A stretch of 64,000 nucleotides of DNA from Plantactinospora endophytica (GCF_016862915.1 NZ_BONW01000001.1:310001-374000); one strand, 5' to 3'. Positions 40,720 through 52,030 are shown, numbered from the stretch's first letter. Notes: generated by a model from the sequence alone, not told the origin. A program made the numbers and translations.

Positions 40720-40797
40720 CCGCCGATCCATCGATCCCGGTGACCGTGCACGGATATTCGGTCGCGCCCCGTTCGTGTAAGCGGCACGCTCGACGGC

Positions 40798-41814
40798 ATG
40801 GACATCGTCGTCACCCCGCTGGACGTCGCCGACACCGCCGCCACCGAGCGGGCGTACGAGATCGAGGCCGCCGCCCGGGCGAACGACCAGCCCGACGTGC
40901 CGGTGCTGTCCCGACAGCGCTTCTTCGCCGGGCTCCGGCGACCCTGGCCGGGCGACGACGACCGGCACGCACTCGGCTATCTCGACGGGGTGGCCGTCGG
41001 CTACCTGTCGGTCTCCCTGCCGCAGCGGGAGAACCTGGAGAACGCCGGGCTGGTGCTCGCCGTCCATCCGGAGCACCGCCGCCGGGGCGTCGGCCGGGCC
41101 CTCTACGAGTACGCGACGCGGATCGTCCAGGGCGCCGGGCGCAAGCGGATCATCGGCGAGGTCGCCAACATGAACCCGGACGCCGCCCCGACGACGCCCG
41201 GCGACGCCTTCGCCGCCGCGATGGGTGCCAAGGCGGCGCTGGCCGACGTACGCCGCCGGCTCGACCTGACCCGGCTCGACGAGGCGGAACTCGACCGGCT
41301 GCTGGCCGAGGCGCTGACCCGGGCCGAGGGCTACTCGATCGTCCGCTGGCAGGGCGCGACCCCCGACGAGTACGCCGAGGACGTCGCCTACCTGGACAGC
41401 CGGCTGATCAGTGACGCGCCGCTCGGCGACGTCACCTGGGAGGCGGCAAAACCGGAGGTGACCCGGCTGCGCGAGATGGAGCAGGCGCACCACGAGCGCG
41501 GCCAGTACTGGTACAACAGCGGCGCCCGGCACGACGCGACCGGCCGGCTGGTGGCCTGGACCGGGATCGGCATGAACGTGAGCTGCGACTGGCACGCGTT
41601 CCAACAGATCACCCTGGTCGAGCCGGCGCACCGGGGGCACCGCCTCGGCACCGTGATCAAGGTCGACAACCTGCGGCACATCCTGGCGCACGAGTCGGCG
41701 CTGCGGACCATCGACACCTACAACGCCGCGTCGAACGAGTACATGATCTCGATCAACGAGGCGATGGGGTTCCGCCCGGTCGCCGGGCTCAACACCTGGC
41801 AGACGACGCTCTGA
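40798..41814 (+). CDS. Two-domain GNAT N-acetyltransferase
   Basis: The 338-residue protein has two GNAT folds. The first has the acetyl-CoA loop VHPEHRRRGVGRALYEYATR; the second has VEPAHRGHRLGTVIKVDNL and ends in ISINEAMGFRPVAGLNTWQ. Such two-domain enzymes resemble mycothiol synthase-like proteins, but here no mycothiol gene context is visible and the substrate is unknown. The ATG at 40798 is 79 bp downstream of a terminator, so expression could depend on read-through from the candidate leader RNA or on its own promoter. No clear ribosome binding site is seen. Confidence 0.85.
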   Translation: MDIVVTPLDVADTAATERAYEIEAAARANDQPDVPVLSRQRFFAGLRRPWPGDDDRHALGYLDGVAVGYLSVSLPQRENLENAGLVLAVHPEHRRRGVGRALYEYATRIVQGAGRKRIIGEVANMNPDAAPTTPGDAFAAAMGAKAALADVRRRLDLTRLDEAELDRLLAEALTRAEGYSIVRWQGATPDEYAEDVAYLDSRLISDAPLGDVTWEAAKPEVTRLREMEQAHHERGQYWYNSGARHDATGRLVAWTGIGMNVSCDWHAFQQITLVEPAHRGHRLGTVIKVDNLRHILAHESALRTIDTYNAASNEYMISINEAMGFRPVAGLNTWQTTL

Positions 41815-41877
41815 CCAGCGCCGTCCGCCGGGTGCGGGAGGCTGGGACCGGTCGGCCCGGTGCGGCATGATGGCGGC

Positions 41878-43551
41878 ATGACGGAGACCCCGCACCCCTT
41901 CTTCGCCCGGCACGCCGACACGCTGGACCGGGCGCTGACCGCGATCACCGAACGGGCCTACTGGTCCGCCTACCCCGAGTCGCCCAGCCCCCGGGTCTAC
42001 GGCGAGACCGCCGCCGCCGAGGGCGAGGCGGCCTTCCGGGCGTACCTGGGCGGCAAGTTCCCGCTCGACCAGCCCGGCACCGGCGACTGGGTGGCCACCG
42101 AGTCGAGCCCGTTCGGCATCGACCTCGGGGTGAGCTATCCGCACGCCGAGGCGGAGGTGCTGCTGGCCGCCGCCGCGACCGCGCTGCCGGCCTGGCGGGA
42201 CGCCGGGCCGCAGACCCGGGTCGGGGTGTGCCTGGAGATCCTCGCCCGGCTGCACGCCAACGTGTTCGAGCTGGCCAACGCCGTGCACGCGACCAGCGGC
42301 CAGGCGTTCGTGATGGCGTTCCAGGCCGGCGGCGCGCACGCGCTGGACCGGGCGCTGGAGGCGCTCGCCTACGCGTACCGGGAGATGACCCGGCACCCGG
42401 CGACGGCGGCCTGGGAGAAGCCGGCCGGCAAGGGCGAGCCGCTGCGGATGACCAAGAACTTCCATGTCGTACCGCGCGGCGTGGCGCTGGCGATCGGCTG
42501 CAACACCTTCCCGACCTGGAACACCTACCCGGGGCTGTTCGCCTCGCTGGTCACCGGCAACCCGGTGGTGGTCAAGCCGCACCCGAGGGCCGTGCTGCCG
42601 CTCGCCGTCACCGTCCGCTACGCCCGCGAGGTGCTGGCCGAGGCCGGCTTCGACCCGAACCTGATGCTGCTGGCCCCCGAGGCCCCCGGCGAGCGGCTCG
42701 CCTCCACCCTGGCGCTCCGCCCCGAGGTGAAGATCGTCGACTTCACCGGCTCGACGGAGTACGGCGACTGGCTGGAGGCGAACGCCCGGCAGGCGGCCGT
42801 CTACACCGAGAAGGCCGGCGTCAACACCATCGTGGTCGACTCGACCGACGACTTCGCCGGGATGTGCCGCAACATCGGCTTCTCGCTGACCCTCTACAGC
42901 GGACAGATGTGCACCACCCCGCAGAACATCCTGGTGCCGGCCGCCGGCATCGAGACCGACCAGGGGCACAAGAGCGTCGACGAGGTCGCCGCCGGCATCG
43001 CCGGCGCGGTCGGCAAGCTCACCGGCGACCCGGCCCGGGCGGTCGAGCTGATCGGCGCGATCGTCAACGACGGGGTACTCGCCCGGCTCGACGAGGTCGC
43101 CGGGGTCGGCGAACCGGTGCTGCCGTCCCGCTCCGTCGAGCACCCCAACTACCCCGGCGCGGTGGTGCGTACCCCGGTCATCGCCAAGCTCGGCGCCGAC
43201 GACCTCGGCACGTACGGGCGGGAGTGGTTCGGGCCGATCTCGTTCGTGATCTCGACCGACTCCACCCCGCACAGCCTGGCGATCCTGCGGCAGACCGTAG
43301 CCGAGCGGGGTGCGCTGACCGCCGCCGTCTACTCCACCGACGAGGCCGTGCTGGACGCCGCCGAGACCGCGGCGATCGAGAGCGGCGTACACCTGTCCTG
43401 CAACCTGACCGGCGGCGTCTTCGTCAACCAGTCGGCGGCGTTCTCGGACTTCCACGGCAGCGGCGCCAACCCGGCGGCGAACGCCGCCCTCACCGACGGC
43501 GCCTACGTCGCCAACCGGTTCCGGGTGGTGCAGGCCCGCCGGCACAACTGA
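41878..43551 (+). CDS. paaN: Phenylacetic acid degradation protein PaaN (aldehyde dehydrogenase family)
   Basis: This 557-residue protein matches PaaN: N-terminal HPFFARHADTLDRALTAI, VYGETAAAEGEAAF and the aldehyde dehydrogenase core with VALAIGCNTFPTWNTYPGLF, DFTGSTEYGDWLE, catalytic cysteine in LYSGQMCTTPQN and the final SDFHGSGANPAANAALTDG. PaaN acts on ring-opened intermediates of phenylacetate catabolism. The rest of the paa cluster is not in the window, so the gene is isolated here. The ATG at 41878 has CATGAT 6 nt upstream and no ribosome binding site, suggesting a leaderless transcript. Confidence 0.92.
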   Translation: MTETPHPFFARHADTLDRALTAITERAYWSAYPESPSPRVYGETAAAEGEAAFRAYLGGKFPLDQPGTGDWVATESSPFGIDLGVSYPHAEAEVLLAAAATALPAWRDAGPQTRVGVCLEILARLHANVFELANAVHATSGQAFVMAFQAGGAHALDRALEALAYAYREMTRHPATAAWEKPAGKGEPLRMTKNFHVVPRGVALAIGCNTFPTWNTYPGLFASLVTGNPVVVKPHPRAVLPLAVTVRYAREVLAEAGFDPNLMLLAPEAPGERLASTLALRPEVKIVDFTGSTEYGDWLEANARQAAVYTEKAGVNTIVVDSTDDFAGMCRNIGFSLTLYSGQMCTTPQNILVPAAGIETDQGHKSVDEVAAGIAGAVGKLTGDPARAVELIGAIVNDGVLARLDEVAGVGEPVLPSRSVEHPNYPGAVVRTPVIAKLGADDLGTYGREWFGPISFVISTDSTPHSLAILRQTVAERGALTAAVYSTDEAVLDAAETAAIESGVHLSCNLTGGVFVNQSAAFSDFHGSGANPAANAALTDGAYVANRFRVVQARRHN

Positions 43552-43560
43552 CCGTCACGG

Positions 43561-43632
43561 ACGGGTTCCGCCCGCTCAGCGGGACCCGTTTGAACGTCAC
43601 GGACGGGTTCCGCTCGGTCGGCGGGACCCGTT
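43561..43632. terminator. Duplicated terminator hairpin between convergent genes
   Basis: Two copies of a 38-bp unit (43553-43590 and 43595-43632, period 42 bp) each form an 11-bp hairpin, ACGGGTTCCGC with GCGGGACCCGT, with one G-T wobble. They lie between paaN and the convergent acetyltransferase and begin right after the paaN stop codon. Confidence 0.75.
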
Positions 43633-43689
43633 CCGGAGCCGGGTTCGAACGCTTCACCGGCTCGGGCGCAGGCGCTCCGGCCCGTCGGG

Positions 43690-44322
43690 TCAGGCCCGCC
43701 GGGCCATCTGGAGTTCGCGGAGGATGGGTACGGTCGGGTGCGTCACCCGTACCCCGGTGTCGACGAAGCCGAGCCGCTCGTACGCCCGTACCGCCCGGTC
43801 GTTGCCGACCACCACCTCCAGCATCAGTTCCGGCCGGCCGGCCGCCCTCGACCAGGCGGCCACCGCGTCGACCAGGGCGGCCAGCAGGCCACTGCCCCGC
43901 CAGTCCGGGCTGAGGTAGACGGCGAAGACCACGCTCACCCCCGGCTGGCCGTGCGCCGCCTGTCCACCGGCGTGCCCGACGACCCGCCCGTCGACCTCGG
44001 CGACGAACGCGGCCGTCCGGGTGCCGGTCGACATCCCGGCGACCCGGGCCGCGAACTCGGCGTGCGGCCGGGCCGCCGCGTCGGCGAGCGTCTCCAGGAA
44101 GGCCAGCGGCGAGTCCGCGAGCATCTCCAGGCGGATCGCCCGGACCCGGGCGGCGTCGGTCGGACGTACCCGGCGGACCGGTGGCAGGGCGAGGTCCGGC
44201 CGGGGACCGGAATCGGCCGGTCCGGCGGCCCGGTCCGCAGCGGCTGAGCCGGGGCGCTCGGCGGCGGGGCCGAACTCCGGCTCGATGGCGGTCTGCGGGA
44301 TGGAAGCCGGCACGTCCGCCAT
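43690..44322 (-). CDS. GNAT family N-acetyltransferase
   Basis: The 210-residue protein has a disordered N-terminal 55 residues (Pro/Ala/Gly-rich) and a GNAT domain from VRRVRPTDAARVRAIRLEML with the acetyl-CoA loop LSPDWRGSGLLAALVDAVAA and EVVVGNDRAVRAYERLGF. The substrate is unknown. The start at 44322 is uncertain, since no clear ribosome binding site or -10 box is at the usual distance; a start nearer the GNAT core is possible. The longer upstream open frame is not supported. Confidence 0.8.
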   Translation of the reverse strand: MADVPASIPQTAIEPEFGPAAERPGSAAADRAAGPADSGPRPDLALPPVRRVRPTDAARVRAIRLEMLADSPLAFLETLADAAARPHAEFAARVAGMSTGTRTAAFVAEVDGRVVGHAGGQAAHGQPGVSVVFAVYLSPDWRGSGLLAALVDAVAAWSRAAGRPELMLEVVVGNDRAVRAYERLGFVDTGVRVTHPTVPILRELQMARRA

Positions 44323-44642
44323 GGTCGCACGGCGTACGGCGACCAGTTTCGGCGGGTAACGGAGCCGCCGCCGCTTTCCGTACCCGCCGGATGAGCTGCG
44401 CAGAGACCGCCGCCAATAGGTGAGAGGCCGGAAAACGATCGCCCGGTTCCCGGCCCGGTGACCGATTTGGCCTAGTGCGCTGCCGACCGACCTTGGTGTA
44501 CGGTGCGGGTTCGGCCGCTCGATTCGTTGGATCCGTTCAATTACATGATCCATTTGGGGAAAGCGACTCGGCGGCCCCGGCAGGCATACGGCGTCGCCGG
44601 AGCTCGGGCAGCTCCGACGCGACCGAAGTAAGGAAGTGCACC
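44323..44642. other. Intergenic region upstream of the cold-shock gene
   Basis: This 320-bp gap lies between divergent genes. It contains the cold-shock gene's promoter and leader, with an AT-richer patch at about 44520-44560 (GTTCAATTACATGATCC). No coding region is supported. A cold-shock leader may be structured, but no clear hairpin was identified. Confidence 0.5.
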
Positions 44643-44846
44643 GTGGCGCAGGGCACCGTGAAGTGGTTCAACAGCGAAAAGGGCTACGGCTTCATCGCGG
44701 TCGATGGCGGGCAGGACGTCTTCGTCCACTTCTCCGCGATCCAGATGGACGGCTACAAGGCGCTTGACGACGGTCAGCGCGTCGAGTTCGAGATCGCCCA
44801 GGGCCAGAAGGGCCCGCAGGCGGAACAGGTCCGGCTCATCGCCTGA
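44643..44846 (+). CDS. Cold-shock protein (CspA family)
   Basis: This 67-residue single-domain OB-fold protein has RNP1 KGYGFIAV and RNP2 VFVHFSAI with the conserved WFN start region ([10 protein letters not shown]). It binds single-stranded RNA and DNA as a chaperone. AAGGAAG precedes the GTG start. It is monocistronic, with a long upstream region. It is one of several cold-shock genes expected in such genomes, so expression need not be cold-induced. Confidence 0.95.
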   Translation: MAQGTVKWFNSEKGYGFIAVDGGQDVFVHFSAIQMDGYKALDDGQRVEFEIAQGQKGPQAEQVRLIA

Positions 44847-45543
44847 GTCGTCGGGCGATCCGCCCACCGCTCCGGACCGTCCTCGCTCCGCACCACCCGG
44901 TCGCCGGTACGCCGCTGCCCGGGTTCCGTTGCCGGCCGAGTCCGGATCATCCCCGCCCCGTGGACACGTACGGCGCAGGTCCGTCTCCGGTGCCTGCCTG
45001 CCGTTCTGTCGCGTGGCGCCGGTGAGCGTGCCCGCCGACCGACGCGACAAGCCCGCGATCCCCCGCCCCGGTGGGGCGCCCGAGCGGCGCGCAAGGTGCC
45101 GCCGGGTGATCCGGCGTGTTCCCGGCGCGGCACTACTCGTCGCCCCCGGCCGAGTGGCGTCGGCGGGGGTGTTCGGCGCGGGCGGGCTGCGCCTGGACCG
45201 ACCACTTCCACGTCCGGCGCCGCCGCCGAACTTCCCAGGACGCGGATAACCGCGCATTTCGCCGGGCGGTGGGCCGCGAACTGAACGCCGGGCCCCGTGA
45301 CGCCTTCGTGGCGGATCCGACCTGCCGGCCAACTGGGGTGGGCGGGTCGCACGCCTGGCGCGGCCGGAGGCCCAGGGCTGGCCCGACGGCGGGACCGCGC
45401 CGGGGTGCCGGCCGTACGCCGGCCGGACGAGTTCCTGCACCGGCGGTTCGGTTGCCGTTCCCCTGTCGTACGCATGCCGGTCGCCCAGCGCGCCCGGCCG
45501 GCCCGTGACCGGTTCCCGGAGTCGGCCGGACCGGCCCACTCGC
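44847..45543. other. 700-bp region without a supported gene
   Basis: Between cspA and the groEL control region no frame has both a ribosome binding site and a protein that resembles any family; the open frames are Arg/Pro-rich shadows of GC-rich DNA. A decayed gene or a long promoter region are both possible. Confidence 0.5.
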
Positions 45544-45569
45544 TTGCACTCGCCTGGGGAGAGTGCTAA
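45544..45569 (+). promoter_or_regulatory. CIRCE element 1 (HrcA operator) of groEL
   Basis: TTGCACTC (45544-45551), a 9-nt spacer and GAGTGCTAA (45561-45569) match the CIRCE consensus TTAGCACTC-N9-GAGTGCTAA. HrcA bound here represses groEL until heat shock. Confidence 0.92.
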
Positions 45570-45577
45570 ACAAGTCA

Positions 45578-45604
45578 TTGGCACTCGCACACCGTGAGTG
45601 CCAA
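45578..45604 (+). promoter_or_regulatory. CIRCE element 2 (HrcA operator) of groEL
   Basis: TTGGCACTC (45578-45586), 9 nt, GAGTGCCAA (45596-45604): a perfect inverted repeat with CIRCE spacing, 8 bp after the first copy. The double element suggests cooperative HrcA repression. Confidence 0.9.
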
Positions 45605-45692
45605 TGGTCGGGGCGGTAGGGCCACGGTCGCGGGTCCGGGAGCGGGTGCGCGGCACATGGCCGGTCGTCGCGGGCTGTCCGGCCCGGCCGGC

Positions 45693-47478
<1,786 letters not shown>

Positions 47479-47498
47479 GTCCAGGCTCCAACGTCGAG

Positions 47499-47532
47499 GG
47501 GGCGGGCCGCGTCAGCGGTCCGCCCCTTCCTC
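47499..47532. terminator. Terminator between groEL and the convergent small gene
   Basis: GGGGCGGGCCGC (47499-47510) pairs with GCGGTCCGCCCC (47515-47526), 12 bp with one G-T wobble and a GTCA loop, followed by TTCCTC. It lies 20 bp after the groEL stop. Confidence 0.8.
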
Positions 47533-47776
47533 ATGTCGGCATCCGTCGCTGATTGCGCCGTTTCTCCGCCTGGCTGAACGGTTCCCGGATCGATATCGGC
47601 GCATCCACCAGCGCGACCGGCTCCTCGGCGGATAAGTCGTCGACCTCGTCCATTTCAGCCCGCTGGTCGGCGTCCCCGTAGTCGAGCCGGGAAACCGGCG
47701 TCCGGGTGGAGACATCCGCTATCGGCGGCCAGGCGACCGAATGGAGCTCGTCAACCGGTTCGTCGTCTTTTGCCAT
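47531..47776 (-). CDS. Small acidic hypothetical protein
   Basis: The 81-residue protein is hydrophilic, acidic in the middle (DADQRAEMDEVDDLSAEEP) and basic at the end (QAEKRRNQRRMPT). It has a strong GGAGGAGGAAG ribosome binding site, which supports translation from ATG 47776. No cysteine, signal peptide or membrane segment is present. It follows the acetyltransferase gene by 92 bp on the same strand. No family is recognised. Confidence 0.65.
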   Translation of the reverse strand: MAKDDEPVDELHSVAWPPIADVSTRTPVSRLDYGDADQRAEMDEVDDLSAEEPVALVDAPISIREPFSQAEKRRNQRRMPT

Positions 47777-47868
47777 GACTTCCTCCTCCACCGCAAACGG
47801 TAGGAGAGGTCGGCCGGCAACACGGGAAAATGGCGTGGTATCGATCTGAGCCGCTCCGGATCGGCCGG

Positions 47869-48849
47869 TCACCCGTCGTTGCGCAACTCTTTCTGGTAGA
47901 GGAAGAACACCCGCTCGATCCGCGCGCCCGCGCTGCCCGCGTAGAACGGCACCGGACCGACCCAGCCGATCTCCGCCCGCAGGTGTCCGGCCGCCCGCTG
48001 GTCGCGCAGGCAGCGACGGAGCAGTACGCCGCCGATCCCGAGGCCCTGTGCGGCGGGTGCGGTACCCATCGGCCCGAACCAGCTCGGCCGGGACGAGCCG
48101 TACGCGGCGAAGCCCAGCAACTCCGGCTCCCCGCCGCTGCCGGCAGGCGTACGGACGGCGACGTGGCAGCCGGCGCCCTCCCGACCGACCGAGTGCAGCA
48201 CTTCGACGTCCCAACTGCCGCCGAAGGCGGACCGGGCGAACCCGGTCAGCATCGGCAGGTCGGCCGGCTCCGCCCGGCGTACCGTGATGCCCTGGTCCGC
48301 CAGCCGTCGCTCGGCGGCCTCTGTGGACCGCAGCGCCGGGGAGGACTCGGTGGAGAGATCGGCCGTCATGTTCCAGGCGGTGCCGTCCGGGGTGTAGCCG
48401 AGCGCCAGGGCGGTGCAGACTGCCGGGGTGTACCGGACGTCGATGCCGGGCCAGACGTAGTGCGGCGGATTCCCGGCGATGCGTACCCGGGTCGCACCGA
48501 GCCCGGCGAGCGCCGCTTCCAGCCGCGACACCAGGGCGCGGCCGAGCCCCCGGCGGCGCCGGTCCGGGTGTACCGCGACCAGGTCGAGGTGGCCGGCCGC
48601 CGGATCCGCACCCCGGTCCGCCATCGAGCCGAGCGCGACCCCGACGAGCGCGCCGTCCTGCCACCCGACCACCCCGGTGACACGGCGTCGCCCGGTGGCA
48701 CCGGGCAGCGGCGAGTCGTCCCGGAGCCGGGCCACGATCTCCGCCGCCTCGGCCGAGTCGTCGGGCAGGTCCAGCGCCGCCCGGCAGAGCCGTACGACGG
48801 CAGGTAGCTGGTCCTCGGTCAGCTCGGTGAGGGAGAACTCCGCGCTCAT
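47869..48849 (-). CDS. Two-domain GNAT N-acetyltransferase
   Basis: The 326-residue protein has an N-terminal GNAT domain with VHPDRRRRGLGRALVSRLEA and a C-terminal one with APAAQGLGIGGVLLRRCLRD and PFYAGSAGARIERVFFLYQK. The substrate is unknown. The ATG at 48849 has TATGGT 8 nt upstream with no ribosome binding site, a leaderless layout. It starts 49 bp after the subtilisin gene ends, so read-through is also possible. Confidence 0.87.
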   Translation of the reverse strand: MSAEFSLTELTEDQLPAVVRLCRAALDLPDDSAEAAEIVARLRDDSPLPGATGRRRVTGVVGWQDGALVGVALGSMADRGADPAAGHLDLVAVHPDRRRRGLGRALVSRLEAALAGLGATRVRIAGNPPHYVWPGIDVRYTPAVCTALALGYTPDGTAWNMTADLSTESSPALRSTEAAERRLADQGITVRRAEPADLPMLTGFARSAFGGSWDVEVLHSVGREGAGCHVAVRTPAGSGGEPELLGFAAYGSSRPSWFGPMGTAPAAQGLGIGGVLLRRCLRDQRAAGHLRAEIGWVGPVPFYAGSAGARIERVFFLYQKELRNDG

Positions 48850-48898
48850 GGTCGCCGACCATAACCGAGCCCGGTCGGGCCGCCCGGATCGAGGCGGT

Positions 48899-51800
48899 TC
48901 ACCGGCCGAGTTGCCGGGCCGCCTGGACGGCCGCGTACGCGTCGACCAGTCCGGCGCCGGTGATGTTGCCTTCCGAGCCGCAGGTGTCGGCGCTCTGCCG
49001 TGACCGGAAGGTCGGCTCGGCCGGTGTGGCGGTGTCGAGCAGGATCCGCCGGGTGGTCTCCAGATCGCCGACCAGCGCCGGATTGGCCGACCACATCAAC
49101 GCGACCACCCCGGCCAGGTGCGGCGTCGCCATCGACGTACCACTCAGCGTGCCGTACCCGCCGCCGGGCAGTGCCGAGAGCACCTCCTCGCCGGGGGCGA
49201 CCAGGTCCGGTTTGGTCAGTCCGCCGGGCGTCGGGCCACGGCTGGAGAAGGGGGTGACCCGGCGCTGCCGGTCCACCGCTCCGACGGTGAGGACGTCCGG
49301 ATACGGCGCGGGCGGGTCGTCGACCGAGCCGCAGAACGAGCCGGTGTTGCCGGCGGCGGCGACGAAGAAGACCCCGGCCGCCGCGAACGCCGAGGTGGCC
49401 GGCTGGAGGGTGTCCCGGGCACAGCCCTCGATCGCCGGGCAACTCCACGAGTTGGTCAGCACCTGTGGCGCCCGCTCCGGGCGTCCGGCCGTGAACGGGT
49501 CGGCACCGGGCGGGAACGGCGCGAGCATGAACTGGAGGCAGTCCAGGTAGCGCGCCGGGTTGCCCAGGTTCCGGTCGAGGTTCACGCAGCCGACCCACTG
49601 CGCACCCGGTGCCACACCGACCTGCTGGTCGCCGACTGCGGTGGCCAGGGTGTGCGTACCGTGGCCGCCCAGGTCGGTAGGGGAGCGGGAGCCGTTCCAC
49701 GGGTCGTACCAGGAGTCGTCGCCGCCCCGGAAACCGGCGGAGAGCGCCGGATGGCGGCCGTCCACGCCGGAGTCCGACCCGCCGACCACGACGCCCGAGC
49801 CGTCGACGCCGAGTTGCGACCACACCCGGTCGGCGCCGATGGTGCGCAGGCTCCAGATCGGCGCGGTCGGCGCCGGCTGGTCGCCCCGGGTCGGAGACCC
49901 GCCAGCCGGCAGCGGTCGCAACCGCTGGCTGACCAGTACCCGGTCGACGTCGGCGCGGCGGGACAGCCAGGCCCGTACCGCCGAGCCGCCCTCCACCTCC
50001 ACGGCGTTGACCAGGTAGTACGGCGTGTGGTCCAGGCGCAGCCGGTCCAGGTCCCGGCGCAGGTCCGCCTGCGACCGGTCGGCTGTCTCGACGAGTCGGC
50101 GGTACACCTCCCGACCCCGGGCCTCCCGGCCGGCCGGGCCGGTCTGGCCGGTCGCCACCCCGGTCAGGTCCACCTGCTCCTTCAACACCACGAAGAGCCG
50201 CTCGCCGTGCCAGCCGGGGGCGCCGAGCCCGACGTACACCGCACCGGTGGCGACCAGCAGTACGCCGGCCACGGTCGCGGCGACCGCACGGCGCGGTACG
50301 GAGGCACCGGCACGGCCGAAGCCGAAGCCGTACCCGATGCCGAGCAGCACCGCGACGGCGAGCGAGCCGGCGGCGGCGACGGCGGTCCAGTACGGCACGT
50401 CCCGGGCACCGGAGAGGAGCAGCGTGATCTCCTCCGGATCGACCAGGGCCAGCGGCCCGACGGCGGCGATGCCGACCAGCCAGCCGACCGGGGCGGCGCC
50501 GACCGGCCGGAGTTCCACCTGTGCCGGGCCGACCGCCGCCGTCGACCGGGCCTGGCCGGGCGCCGCTGTCGACTGAGCCGGGTCGACGACAGCTGTCGGC
50601 TGGGCCTGGCCGGGCGCCGCCGTCGGCCGGGCCTGGTCGGTGACAGCCGTCGGGCGGGTGGCCCGGGACGCGACCCGGAGGGCGGCGATCGCGAAGCCGG
50701 CCGGCGGAAGTACGAACAGCGCGGCGAGTTGCGCGCCGGACTGGCCGATCCCGCCGGCGACCAGTGCCAGTGCCACCCCGGCCACCAAGCCGCCGACCAG
50801 CACCAGCCGGGCGCCGCCCACCGGTCGGGTCGGTGCGGGTGCGCCGCCCCGGCGCGCCGTGGTCCGCTCGTAGCCGGCCCAGAATCGTCCATCGAGGACA
50901 GTGGCGGCCAGCCAGCCCACCGCAGCCGAGGCGAGCAGCCCGCACGCCGTCTCCAGTACCCCGCCCAGCGCGCCGAGCCAGACCCACGGCAGCAGCAGCG
51001 CGAGCCCGGCGGCCACGCTCAGCCCGATCGCCGCCGGCTCGGCCCGGACCCACTCCGTCCGCCGAATCGTTGCCGACTCCGACTCCGGTTGCCGAGTCTT
51101 TGCCGGCTGCTCCGGTTCCGGTTGCCGGGTCTGTGCCGGCTGCTGTTCCGGTTCCGGTTGCCGGTTCGGTTCCGGCTGTCGGGCCTGCGCCAGTTGTGGG
51201 TGCTGCGCTGGTCGCGGGTGGTGCTCAAGTTGCGGGTGCTGCTCGGGCTGTCGGGCCGACTCCGGTTGCCGGGCCTGGCTCGGCCGGCCGCCGAGGTGCC
51301 GGATCAGCAGGGCGGCGAGGCCGGCCACAACGGCGACCCCGGCGAGGTAGACCTCCGGCAGGGTGGGCGGTATCGCCCGGAGCAGCCCCAGCGCGCCGAG
51401 GGCGATCGCGCCGAGCAGCCAGGCCCGACCGGCGGCCCGGACAGCCGGCGACCGGGGCAGCGCGGCGAGCAGTCCGGCCGGTACCCCGACCAGCAGTGCA
51501 TTGGCGACGGCGATCGTCGGCCACAGCCAATTCTGCTGGTCCAGTCCGGCAACGAGCAGGACCTGTTCGACCAGCCAGGCGATGCTCTGGCTGCCGACGG
51601 TCGTCCCGACCGCCCAGACTCCGACCAGCGCGGCGGCGACCACCGGCCACACGCCACCTCCGGCGGGCGGCGCCGGCCGGCCCGGTCCCACCGGCCACGG
51701 CTGCCGCGTCCCGCCCGGCGGCCAGGGCTGGTTCGGCATGACCGGCAGCGGCCGGCCGGGCGTGCTCGGCCACGGTTGGTTCGGTGCGCTCGGCCACGGT

Positions 51801-52030
51801 TGGCCGGCCACGCCCGGCGACGGCTGCCCGCCGCCCCGCGTCGGCGGTGACACGACCGGCGGCTGCCCAACGTCCCGCGTCGACGGTGGTCCGTCCGGCG
51901 ACGGCTGCCCGTCGCCGCGCGGGGACGGTGGCTCGTCGGGCGTCGACGGTTCGGCCAGCGGGGGCGGGGTGGCCGGCGAGGCTGGTGGGGACGGTTCCTC
52001 GGGCGGTGGTGGCGGCGGACCATCCTGCAT
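48899..52030 (-). CDS. Multi-pass membrane subtilisin-like protease (S8)
   Basis: The 1043-residue protein starts with about 130 Pro/Gly-rich cytoplasmic residues, followed by roughly ten membrane helices in several blocks separated by Gln/Pro/Arg-rich or Pro/Ala/Gln repeats, then an S8 protease domain of about 330 residues at the C-terminus: Asp in VVGGSDSGVDG, His in GGHGTHTLA, oxyanion Asn in AAAGNTGSF and Ser in LSGTSMATPHLAGV. Cysteines in the catalytic domain (SWSCPAIEGC, GSFCGS) may form disulfides outside the cell. TACTGT 6 nt before the ATG suggests a leaderless mRNA. Its function may be regulated proteolysis at the membrane; the fold order is unusual for secreted subtilisins. Confidence 0.87.
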   Translation of the reverse strand: MQDGPPPPPPEEPSPPASPATPPPLAEPSTPDEPPSPRGDGQPSPDGPPSTRDVGQPPVVSPPTRGGGQPSPGVAGQPWPSAPNQPWPSTPGRPLPVMPNQPWPPGGTRQPWPVGPGRPAPPAGGGVWPVVAAALVGVWAVGTTVGSQSIAWLVEQVLLVAGLDQQNWLWPTIAVANALLVGVPAGLLAALPRSPAVRAAGRAWLLGAIALGALGLLRAIPPTLPEVYLAGVAVVAGLAALLIRHLGGRPSQARQPESARQPEQHPQLEHHPRPAQHPQLAQARQPEPNRQPEPEQQPAQTRQPEPEQPAKTRQPESESATIRRTEWVRAEPAAIGLSVAAGLALLLPWVWLGALGGVLETACGLLASAAVGWLAATVLDGRFWAGYERTTARRGGAPAPTRPVGGARLVLVGGLVAGVALALVAGGIGQSGAQLAALFVLPPAGFAIAALRVASRATRPTAVTDQARPTAAPGQAQPTAVVDPAQSTAAPGQARSTAAVGPAQVELRPVGAAPVGWLVGIAAVGPLALVDPEEITLLLSGARDVPYWTAVAAAGSLAVAVLLGIGYGFGFGRAGASVPRRAVAATVAGVLLVATGAVYVGLGAPGWHGERLFVVLKEQVDLTGVATGQTGPAGREARGREVYRRLVETADRSQADLRRDLDRLRLDHTPYYLVNAVEVEGGSAVRAWLSRRADVDRVLVSQRLRPLPAGGSPTRGDQPAPTAPIWSLRTIGADRVWSQLGVDGSGVVVGGSDSGVDGRHPALSAGFRGGDDSWYDPWNGSRSPTDLGGHGTHTLATAVGDQQVGVAPGAQWVGCVNLDRNLGNPARYLDCLQFMLAPFPPGADPFTAGRPERAPQVLTNSWSCPAIEGCARDTLQPATSAFAAAGVFFVAAAGNTGSFCGSVDDPPAPYPDVLTVGAVDRQRRVTPFSSRGPTPGGLTKPDLVAPGEEVLSALPGGGYGTLSGTSMATPHLAGVVALMWSANPALVGDLETTRRILLDTATPAEPTFRSRQSADTCGSEGNITGAGLVDAYAAVQAARQLGR

